This document shows, piece by piece, positions 1 to 5,122 of a DNA stretch of 5,122 bases. Made by a program: the position numbers and the translations under genes. The notes beneath the pieces are model-generated. The model ran no database searches and was not told where the DNA came from. It saw nothing but the letters and a program-made list of their open reading frames with translations. The first letter of the stretch is position 1. Each line of letters opens with the position of its first letter. Source of the stretch: an uncultured Sphingomonadales bacterium (GTDB lineage: Bacteria; Pseudomonadota; Alphaproteobacteria; Sphingomonadales; Sphingomonadaceae); assembly GCA_903868655.1 (NCBI GenBank), contig CAIPWG010000083.1, forward strand, positions 1-5,122, read 5' to 3'.

Positions 1-827
1 AATACGACGACGTGATGAACGACCAGCGCAAAGTCATTTATGAACAGCGCGCCGACATCATGGATGCCAATGCCGTGGGCGATGTGGTGGTCGACATGCG
101 CGGCGATACGATCAACGCGCTGGTTGGCGATGCCTGCCCGCCGGGATCGTACCCCGAACAGTGGAATGTTGAAGGATTGAAGACCCGCACCGCCGATGTG
201 CTGGGGTTGGCGATTCCGATCGATGAATGGATGCAGGAAGATCATCTGGAACCCAGCGTGATCGATGAACGTGTTCGCGCGCTCGCCGATGCTTACATGG
301 AAACGCGCATCGCCGGATTTGATCCTGAAGGTTGGGCAAATCTGGAAAAGTCGATCCTGCTCGAACGGCTTGACCACCATTGGAAGGAACACCTGGCCAC
401 GCTCGATGCGCTTCGTCAGGTGGTGTTCTTGCGCGCCTATGCGCAGAAAACCCCGATCAACGAATACAAACAGGAAGCATTTGGCCTGTTTGAAAAGATG
501 CTCGATGCGATCCGCGAGGACGTGACGCGCATCCTGATGACCGCAGAATTCCGCATGACCGCGCCCGAAACGATGACGTTGCCCGACTTGCCCGATTTTC
601 TCACCACACCGGGTACGCTGTTCAGCCACCTCGATCCACTGACAGGTGACGATGACAGCCGTCCAATCCCCGGCGCTGCGTCGGCTTTGGGCATGATCGG
701 CGCGCAAGGGCCAGCTCAGGCCGCGGGCGCGGGCAACCCCTGGGCCAACGAAGATATCAGCCGCAACGCGCAATGCCCCTGTGGTTCAGGGCAGAAATAC
801 AAGCACTGTCATGGTGCTGTCGGCTGA
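1..827 (+). CDS. secA: SecA preprotein translocase ATPase, C-terminal part (5' end outside window)
   Basis: SecA is the cytosolic ATPase motor that pushes unfolded pre-proteins through the SecYEG channel. The first whole codon in frame is at 3, and 274 codons remain of a protein usually near 900 residues, so the nucleotide-binding domains lie upstream. The fragment opens with [16 protein letters not shown], matching the long helical scaffold helix. A WKEHL block begins with Trp at 381-383 and leads into LRAYAQKTP. This is the two-helix finger that contacts the substrate, and its Tyr (438-440) aligns with the fingertip Tyr of E. coli SecA (Tyr794, from memory). After a variable Pro/Gly/Ala-rich linker, the last 20 residues hold [13 protein letters not shown], the CxCx8CH zinc site that binds SecB or phospholipid; all four ligands are intact. 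The stop is TGA at 825-827. No frameshift is seen. It converges with the porin gene, with a hairpin between them. Identification is very secure. Confidence 0.98.
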   Translation, partial: YDDVMNDQRKVIYEQRADIMDANAVGDVVVDMRGDTINALVGDACPPGSYPEQWNVEGLKTRTADVLGLAIPIDEWMQEDHLEPSVIDERVRALADAYMETRIAGFDPEGWANLEKSILLERLDHHWKEHLATLDALRQVVFLRAYAQKTPINEYKQEAFGLFEKMLDAIREDVTRILMTAEFRMTAPETMTLPDLPDFLTTPGTLFSHLDPLTGDDDSRPIPGAASALGMIGAQGPAQAAGAGNPWANEDISRNAQCPCGSGQKYKHCHGAVG

Positions 828-845
828 CCAGGGGATTCAGAAAAC

Positions 846-878
846 TTGCCCATCCGGCGTTCGACGACGGATGGGCAA
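846..878. terminator. Hairpin terminator between convergent secA and porin genes
   Basis: TTGCCCATCCG (846-856) is perfectly complementary to CGGATGGGCAA (868-878), giving an 11-bp stem. The 11-nt interior can add three more pairs (858-860 with 864-866) after one G/A mismatch. It starts 18 nt after the secA stop and lies 27 nt beyond the porin stop. Read on the minus strand, the stem is followed by GTTTTCTG, a short T-tract, so it fits best as the intrinsic terminator of the porin operon. On the plus strand the following bases are AAAGGGCTGTTGTG, a poor U-tract, so termination of secA there may be weaker or need Rho. The position between two converging stops supports a shared terminator. Confidence 0.75.
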
Positions 879-905
879 AGGGCTGTTGTGTCTTGGAAAA
901 CCTGC

Positions 906-2387
906 TTAAAAAGAGGCGTGCAACCTCAGCCCGACAATGCCGACCGGTCCGCTGTCGCGGTTGTAAGCCGGGTTGACCACGCCCTGCAGGTCAAACGTTA
1001 CTGCAAGGTGGCTGTTGGGACGCCAGGAATAGCTGGCCTCCACAATCTTTTCAGCGCCCGGGTGGATAAGACTGCCATCACCGATCAACACGCCCGCGCC
1101 ACCGGCGGCCAAATAGGCCTGGGCGACTTTTGAAATCGAGTTGGCAACCGCACCAATCTGGGCGGTGTCGGCCGGGCGGCCCCAGCTTTTGCCAGCCAGC
1201 GACAGACCGGCGGATACTGACGTGTCGATATCGGTAAAATCAAACACGCCATAATTGCCGTCAGCTGTGCTGGCGCGCGCAAACAGACCCAGCGTACTCG
1301 TCAGTTCCTGTTCGACGTTGATATATCCGCCAATGCGGGTGTGGCGCACGTTTTGCACTTGGGACACGTCGGGTGCGGTCGCATTGGCAATGCCCCACGC
1401 AAGGGAATCGTCGAACCGGCCCAGACGACCGCGGTTCATCCAAATAGCGCCTCGGATCGCGCCGGGGTGCTGGCCGAACATATGGCGGTGTTCAACTTCG
1501 CTGACCAATTGCAAAAAGCTGAAATCGGTGGTGGTGGCCATGCCGCCGGGTGTATCTGTCAGGTTGAAGGCACCAGCGCGCAAGGTCCAGGCGCCGACAT
1601 AGAGTTCCGCGCTGGCGCCATAGGAAAAGCCCCAGGGATCGCCCGCATAGTCGAACGCTCCGGAATCGATCAGTGCCCAGTTAAGAAAGTCGCCGCGCGG
1701 GTCGTGGGCATATTTGTTGGTATCGAACACATCGACCACGCCAAATTTGCCGGCCGTGATCACCAGCCGATTGGCGCTTTGGCGACCTGGCATCTGGTTT
1801 GCTCCGGCTTCAACCGCGCTTGTTTCGCCCCCCAGCGCAAAGGTCTGGCGTAAAAACACGCGCTGCAATCGGGTATAGGGTTGGGCTGCACCCAATTTGT
1901 AGGCCTCACCGCTCGCATAGCCGGCCAGCCCCATCGTGTTGCCAATACCAAAGCCCTGATCGACTTCACCATTGACCCAGATTTCTCCACCTGACCAAGG
2001 TCGCACGCCGAGATAGAGCGTGGCGTCAAAAGTTTCGCGTGTGTCGTTGGCGATCAGGCTATGGGGTCCTGAATATGGCATGCGCGCCATTGTTTCGGAC
2101 ATCACCGTGAACGTGCTTTGGCCAAACAGGGCCCAGCGTTTGGCATCGGGCGTTGCATCGGCAATACTGCCCGATGGCTGGGGAAATGACGTTGATCCTG
2201 CCGGGTCGGGATCAGGCTCTGCCATCATTCTGGAATCTGCCATGGCCAGCGCGATCTGGCCGGGATCGGCCATTGCAATCGGCGATGCTGCAGCCGCGGT
2301 CGGAATGACCAATGCGCCGAGGATCAATGCACTCTGGATAAACGGCAGCAGGCTCCGGCGAGACGCTGCATGATTGGGTTGTGTCAT
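906..2387 (-). CDS. OprB-family carbohydrate-selective outer-membrane porin
   Basis: A 493-residue outer-membrane beta-barrel channel, by family a passive and usually sugar-selective pore. The N-terminus has a Sec signal peptide: basic RR at 10-11, a hydrophobic core at about 14-30, and likely cleavage after an Ala near 34 or 40. A Pro/Ser/Asp-rich stretch (about 41-82) precedes the barrel. The body has the OprB pattern: ATLYLGVRPWSGGEIWVNGE (122-141), a GFGIGNTMGLAGYASGE segment (about 145-161), YTRLQRVFLRQTF (171-183), and the strongly conserved run from EAGANQMPG through TAGKFGVVDVFDTNKYAHDP to RGDFLNWALIDSGAFDYAGD (193-250). It ends in NPAYNRDSGPVGIVGLRLHASF, with the C-terminal Phe expected for BAM-assisted insertion. 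The chosen ATG (2385-2387) has AAGAGGT 7-8 nt upstream; the open frame extends to 2513, but that part overlaps the chemoreceptor gene and would precede the signal peptide. The stop is TAA at 906-908. It is the second gene of the operon, 4 nt after the chemoreceptor stop. The actual substrate cannot be told from the sequence. Confidence 0.93.
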   Translation of the reverse strand: MTQPNHAASRRSLLPFIQSALILGALVIPTAAAASPIAMADPGQIALAMADSRMMAEPDPDPAGSTSFPQPSGSIADATPDAKRWALFGQSTFTVMSETMARMPYSGPHSLIANDTRETFDATLYLGVRPWSGGEIWVNGEVDQGFGIGNTMGLAGYASGEAYKLGAAQPYTRLQRVFLRQTFALGGETSAVEAGANQMPGRQSANRLVITAGKFGVVDVFDTNKYAHDPRGDFLNWALIDSGAFDYAGDPWGFSYGASAELYVGAWTLRAGAFNLTDTPGGMATTTDFSFLQLVSEVEHRHMFGQHPGAIRGAIWMNRGRLGRFDDSLAWGIANATAPDVSQVQNVRHTRIGGYINVEQELTSTLGLFARASTADGNYGVFDFTDIDTSVSAGLSLAGKSWGRPADTAQIGAVANSISKVAQAYLAAGGAGVLIGDGSLIHPGAEKIVEASYSWRPNSHLAVTFDLQGVVNPAYNRDSGPVGIVGLRLHASF

Positions 2388-2391
2388 GATA

Positions 2392-4230
2392 TCAACCTCT
2401 TGCAGAAAGGCGGCGCGGTTCGACCATGTCGAAGGTGCGGTCAAAAGTTGAACTGCCGGCTTGGGCGAGCGCATCGCGGCGCTGGGCCTTACCTTCGTGT
2501 TGGCGCGCCTCAACGTCGCGGGTACGGAATTGTTTCACCAGCGCTGTCAGTTGCTCGGCCTCATCGCTGAGGTGCCGGGCGGCAGCGGTCGTCTGTTCCA
2601 CCATGGCGGCGTTTTGCTGGGTCGCACGGTCCATTTCATTGACCGTGGCGTTGACTTGCCCAAGATGGACCGCCTGAGTTTGGGCGGAATCGGCAATCCG
2701 CACGACCATCGCGGTCACTTCGCCCACGCGTTCGACAATTGCGCCCAGCATCGCGCCCGTTTCACCGACCAACGAAACGCCGGTGCCGACTTGTGTGGTC
2801 GAATTGGTGATCAGGCCTTTGATATGATTGGCCGCATCTGCTGAACGCTGGGCCAGGGCGCGGACTTCGGTTGCAACCACCGCAAATCCGCGACCGGCTT
2901 CACCCGCGCGGGCGGCTTCTACGCCAGCGTTGAGCGCCAACAGATTGGTTTGAAACGCGATGCCGTCGATCACTCCGATAATCTGGCTGATTTCCTGGGT
3001 GGACCGTTCGATTTCATCCATCGCCTCGATAGCGCGGGTGACCACGGCACCGCCTTTACCGGCTTCCTGCTGAGCAATGGCGATGGTCGTGCGCACCGCG
3101 TGGGCACCGGCGGCAGTCTGCTCCACGCTGGCGGTGATCTGGTTCATCGCGGCGGACGCTTCTTCCAATGAAGCGGCTTGCCTCAAATTGCGATCCGACA
3201 GATCGTCCGCGGCCCTGCGGATTTCGACAATCGATTGGTTCAAAGCATTGGCGCCAACGCGAACGGAGCCCATGGCTTGCGCCAAGGATCGTGCCGCCTT
3301 GTTGAAATTGTTCCTGAGTTGTTCGTATTGTCCAGGCAGGACAGTATCTATGCGATATTCCAGATCGCTTTCAGCCAGGCGTTCCAGCCCTGCAGCGAGT
3401 TCGGCGACCACGTGCTTCTGATCCAGTTCGGCCTGTTGCATTGATAACGCGGTGGCCCGAAAGATGGCGGCAGCAGCGCTCATCCGTTCGACCTCATCGC
3501 CCTTGTCATCGCCGCTGATGGCTTGACTGTAATCGCCGTGGGCCATGCGTTGCAGTGTGGCGGTGACAGTTTCGATCGGGCTTACAATTCGGCGTATGAC
3601 AAAGCGCGTGACCCAGGCCAGCGTGCCCCCAACGCAGACGATCCCCAGAACGGTGATTGCCAACGACGCGAGATAAAGGGTTTCGGCCAGCTTGGCTTCA
3701 GCCTCTCGCTCTGCCTTGATGGCCTCGATCAGCGTTTCCTGGCTGTGTTCGAAGCGATCGAACGAAGCCGTAAACGCGTCGAGTGCACCATGATAATCGT
3801 TGGGATTGTGCTCGATGCGTTCAATCACATTGTGCGCAGTGATCGCGTAATTGTCGCGGTCCAACACTGTTTTGCGAGAAATGGATTGCAAAGGTTCTGA
3901 ATACGTCTGGGCGAAGACGAAATCGTATGTCTTGTTTAATTCAACGATATCTTGATTGGTGGCAGAAACCGCCTCGGCGATCTTGGCGCGATCGCCGCGT
4001 CCGGTGGCGTCGATAAAGCGAAAGACATCACCCTGAATGCCATCGTGCTTCATGTCGCCAAACATCTGGTGCGTCGTGACAGATGTCATCAGTTGCTGCT
4101 GCAGTTCTAATTTGTGCTCTTCATATTGTACAAATACAAAAGCAGCCGCTTGAAAAATCAAGACAACAGAAAGCCAGAAAAGAGCAAAAGAAAATTGTTG
4201 TTTTATACTTTTTGCATCTGCCGACGACAT
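2392..4230 (-). CDS. Methyl-accepting chemotaxis protein, transmembrane chemoreceptor
   Basis: A 612-residue inner-membrane receptor that would control CheA through CheW and so flagellar rotation. Order of parts: TM1 (about 13-35), an all-helical periplasmic sensor region (about 36-183), TM2 (about 185-207), a HAMP domain (about 208-262), a second HAMP-like segment (about 274-320, with ESDLEYRI), then the cytoplasmic four-helix signalling bundle (about 325-570). The hairpin tip that binds CheA/CheW is unmistakable: [20 protein letters not shown] (421-440), then [20 protein letters not shown] (441-460). Candidate methylation sites include the Glu/Gln pairs near LEEASAAM (355-362) and EQTAAGA (370-376). 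The sensor carries [10 protein letters not shown] (60-69), like an HDAxRGDV-type pattern I associate with helical alphaproteobacterial sensors (recalled, not searched). The C-terminal 42 residues are polar, with no NWETF-like CheR tether. The start at 4230 is preceded by GGGAGGA 5 nt away; the frame runs open to 4296 without a comparable site. The ligand is unknown. It is the first gene of an operon with the porin. Confidence 0.95.
   Translation of the reverse strand: MSSADAKSIKQQFSFALFWLSVVLIFQAAAFVFVQYEEHKLELQQQLMTSVTTHQMFGDMKHDGIQGDVFRFIDATGRGDRAKIAEAVSATNQDIVELNKTYDFVFAQTYSEPLQSISRKTVLDRDNYAITAHNVIERIEHNPNDYHGALDAFTASFDRFEHSQETLIEAIKAEREAEAKLAETLYLASLAITVLGIVCVGGTLAWVTRFVIRRIVSPIETVTATLQRMAHGDYSQAISGDDKGDEVERMSAAAAIFRATALSMQQAELDQKHVVAELAAGLERLAESDLEYRIDTVLPGQYEQLRNNFNKAARSLAQAMGSVRVGANALNQSIVEIRRAADDLSDRNLRQAASLEEASAAMNQITASVEQTAAGAHAVRTTIAIAQQEAGKGGAVVTRAIEAMDEIERSTQEISQIIGVIDGIAFQTNLLALNAGVEAARAGEAGRGFAVVATEVRALAQRSADAANHIKGLITNSTTQVGTGVSLVGETGAMLGAIVERVGEVTAMVVRIADSAQTQAVHLGQVNATVNEMDRATQQNAAMVEQTTAAARHLSDEAEQLTALVKQFRTRDVEARQHEGKAQRRDALAQAGSSTFDRTFDMVEPRRLSARG
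2395..2401 (-). promoter_or_regulatory. Ribosome binding site of the porin, inside the chemoreceptor gene
   Basis: On the minus strand AAGAGGT sits 7 nt before the porin ATG (2387). It overlaps the Arg and Gly codons that end the chemoreceptor, just before that gene's TGA (2394-2392). This site decides the porin start over the longer open frame and implies translational coupling: ribosomes finishing the chemoreceptor are delivered to the porin start. Confidence 0.8.
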
Positions 4231-4235
4231 GCGAT

Positions 4236-4242
4236 TCCTCCC
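4236..4242 (-). promoter_or_regulatory. Strong ribosome binding site of the chemoreceptor, partly in a small hairpin
   Basis: GGGAGGA on the minus strand lies 5 nt before the ATG at 4230 and fixes that start in preference to the ATG at 4296, which would add 22 residues ([10 protein letters not shown]...) ahead of a normal receptor N-terminus. The first three G of the site also form part of a CCCG/CGGG stem (4249-4252 with 4240-4243, 5-nt loop), which could partly occlude it. That stem is only 4 bp, so an effect is uncertain. Confidence 0.75.
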
Positions 4243-4295
4243 GGAAATCGGGCAGGTAAGCCTATGCAGTGATCCGCTGAACCGACCTGTTCTCA

Positions 4296-4324
4296 ATAAT
4301 GCTAAAAATATCGCACATTGGAAA
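4296..4324 (-). promoter_or_regulatory. Possible sigma-70-type promoter for the chemoreceptor-porin operon
   Basis: On the minus strand TTTCCA (4324-4319) and CATTAT (4301-4296) each match four of six bases of the TTGACA/TATAAT consensus and are exactly 17 nt apart, in the most AT-rich part of the gap. Transcription would start near 4289, giving a leader of about 60 nt. Matches this loose occur by chance, and no sigma-54 or flagellar sigma-28 pattern was seen as an alternative, so this is a weak suggestion. Confidence 0.22.
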
Positions 4325-4382
4325 ACATTCCCGGCATGAGTGCATCAGGATGTGTGCTTATGTCGCAACCTGTCGTGATCCA

Positions 4383-4404
4383 CGGCCTTGGCACGTCAAG
4401 GCCG
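4383..4404. repeat. Perfect 8-bp inverted repeat, possible operator or terminator stem
   Basis: CGGCCTTG (4383-4390) and CAAGGCCG (4397-4404) form a perfect 8-bp GC-rich stem around a 6-nt loop (GCACGT). Neither strand has a T-tract after it, so a standard intrinsic terminator is unlikely. It lies about 60 nt upstream of the tentative promoter, a location that would also fit a regulator binding site. Function is unknown. Confidence 0.4.
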
Positions 4405-4549
4405 GATAGCAGTTATGCTTTGGGTGGTGTGAATTCGGCCATCGGAGCGTTACGTTGACACAGTGTTTGCTTCGGCGTCATGCGCAAGTTGGCCCGGACA
4501 ATGCACGCGGTATACGGACTTGCATCAGGGAATTAAGCGCTTTCGTCAG

Positions 4550-4577
4550 CAGCATCAAAACGATAACGCTGATGCTG
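4550..4577 (-). terminator. Hairpin just after the acyltransferase stop, possible terminator
   Basis: CAGCATCA (4550-4557) pairs perfectly with TGATGCTG (4570-4577) across a 12-nt loop. On the minus strand the hairpin begins 2 nt after the acyltransferase TAG (4582-4580), the expected place for a terminator or an mRNA-stabilising stem. The sequence after it on that strand, CTGACGAAAGCG, has no T-tract, so Rho-independent termination is doubtful. Confidence 0.35.
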
Positions 4578-4579
4578 GC

Positions 4580-5122
4580 CTATGGATCATGGGGTTGGCC
4601 CGCAGCCTGTCTCAGCAAGGCATGAGAAATTGCGCGATCATTGCTCGTCTTGGTTGCACGGACCAGCCATCTCGTCAGGGGCTTCTCGACTAGTCGATGT
4701 ATCACGATGCCGGTAGTAATCGAAAGGGACATGCTTAGTGCAATAAGTGTTATGAATTGAAGGGTGCCGCCTAGCGGCAATCTGGGGACGATCTTATAAG
4801 TCAACCCCAAGCCCAAGGTTGTGTGAAAAAGGTAGATCGAAAAGCTCGAGTCGCCGAGCAATTTTGGAATGAACCATTCGGTATGTTTCCCATCGGTTTC
4901 AAAAGCTAATGCTCCTGCAATAACCATGATCGCAGGGATGCCAGCAAAAATTGGCCATAATTGCAATTTTGGTAGGTCGAATCCCATGAGGAGTAAAAAG
5001 CCTATTGGCAGAAGTAGCTTGAAGCGTACGAAACTGTGGCGCTCGAATAAAATAGCAAGATAAAGACCTGCAACAAATTCAAGCATCTGCGAGCTTGTAA
5101 TAGTTTTCAAAATTGCATCATG
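4580..5122 (-). CDS. Acyltransferase-3 family membrane protein, C-terminal part (5' end outside window)
   Basis: These are the last 180 codons of a multi-pass inner-membrane O-acyltransferase (OafA/ExoZ-like), a family that transfers acetyl or other acyl groups to surface polysaccharides or lipids. The frame is open to the window edge (codons for HDAI precede the TTG at 5110), so the true start and the catalytic His near the family's N-terminus are not visible; about half of a typical 350-400 residue protein is present. Numbering from the TTG at 5110: hydrophobic segments lie at about 10-22 (LEFVAGLYLAILF, typical of the family), 32-44, 52-70, 88-108 and 118-139. The signature LLGDSSFSIYLFHTTLG is at 84-100 and the closing HRLVEKPLTRWL at 138-149. 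A polar cytoplasmic tail follows. The stop is TAG at 4580-4582. GC is roughly 40-47% in several lines against about 60% in secA, hinting at transfer, as is common for surface-polysaccharide genes. The substrate is unknown. Confidence 0.85.
   Translation of the reverse strand, partial: HDAILKTITSSQMLEFVAGLYLAILFERHSFVRFKLLLPIGFLLLMGFDLPKLQLWPIFAGIPAIMVIAGALAFETDGKHTEWFIPKLLGDSSFSIYLFHTTLGLGLTYKIVPRLPLGGTLQFITLIALSMSLSITTGIVIHRLVEKPLTRWLVRATKTSNDRAISHALLRQAAGQPHDP

Larger units (their letters stand above)
4231..4579. other. Intergenic region upstream of the chemoreceptor-porin operon
   Basis: This 349-nt stretch separates the acyltransferase stop from the chemoreceptor start, both on the minus strand. 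It must hold the operon promoter unless transcription reads through from the acyltransferase. It contains an AT-rich patch (about 4291-4326), two inverted repeats (4383-4404 and 4550-4577) and the chemoreceptor ribosome binding site. The only plus-strand frame of note is a 40-codon one (4336-4458) without a good ribosome binding site. I found no convincing gene, RNA gene or insertion-sequence end in it. Confidence 0.7.

Noticed and set aside
1341..1853. Plus-strand open frame of 170 codons opposite the porin
   Set aside because: It is antisense to a well-identified OprB gene in GC-rich DNA, where long opposite-strand frames are expected; its product has no recognisable domain.
2388..2513. Longer porin start giving 42 extra N-terminal residues
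   Set aside because: The extension overlaps the chemoreceptor gene out of frame, would put charged sequence before a normal signal peptide, and lacks the good ribosome binding site found before the ATG at 2387.
2461..2844. Plus-strand open frame of 127 codons, and several shorter ones to 3900, opposite the chemoreceptor
   Set aside because: They are shadows of the conserved signalling-domain coding sequence; no family pattern or ribosome binding site supports them.
4231..4296. Longer chemoreceptor start at 4296
   Set aside because: GGGAGGA 5 nt before the ATG at 4230 and a standard short cytoplasmic lead before TM1 favour 4230; the extra 22 residues look like translated leader.
4389..4403. 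TGGCAC resembling the -24 half of a sigma-54 promoter
   Set aside because: The -12 GC element is absent at the required spacing (CC instead), and the match is on the plus strand, away from the operon.
4455..4483. Perfect TTGACA -35 hexamer on the plus strand
   Set aside because: No acceptable -10 hexamer at 16-18 nt (TCATGC at 17 nt) and no plus-strand gene downstream to drive.
4463..4693. Plus-strand frame of 76 codons overlapping the acyltransferase tail
   Set aside because: It starts at GTG without a ribosome binding site, runs antisense into the acyltransferase 3' end, and its product looks random.

Overview
The window looks like chromosomal DNA from an alphaproteobacterium, most likely a member of the Sphingomonadales. 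This rests on the style of the SecA C-terminus, the OprB-type carbohydrate porin with its long Pro/Ser/Asp-rich N-terminal lead, the alphaproteobacterial style of the chemoreceptor signalling domain, and GC-rich coding sequence (about 60% by hand count in secA). I made no database comparison, so the lineage call is inference.

Layout, left to right. Positions 1-827 (+) hold the last 274 codons of secA, the ATPase of the Sec protein-export machine, cut by the window edge and ending in an intact CxCx8CH zinc motif. Positions 828-905 separate secA from a convergent gene and contain a strong perfect-stem hairpin (846-878), probably a shared terminator. Positions 906-4230 are a two-gene operon on the minus strand. 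A methyl-accepting chemotaxis protein (4230 to 2392, 612 aa) comes first, followed after only 4 nt by an OprB-family carbohydrate porin (2387 to 906, 493 aa) whose Shine-Dalgarno sequence lies inside the last codons of the chemoreceptor gene. Positions 4231-4579 are a 349-nt intergenic stretch with the presumed operon promoter and two inverted repeats, but no convincing gene. Positions 4580-5122 (-) hold the C-terminal 180 codons of a membrane O-acyltransferase (acyltransferase-3 family), cut by the right edge and visibly poorer in GC than the rest.

How the parts may work together: SecA exports pre-proteins such as the porin (Sec signal peptide, outer-membrane beta-barrel), but its position here is probably just housekeeping adjacency. 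The functional unit of interest is the tight chemoreceptor-porin operon. It would make a sensor of an external signal and an outer-membrane sugar channel from one transcript, which suggests coupled sensing and uptake of a carbohydrate; this is inference. The acyltransferase probably decorates a surface polysaccharide and seems to belong to a separate, possibly transferred, locus that continues beyond the window. I see no CRISPR array, tRNA, rRNA, insertion sequence or defence system.
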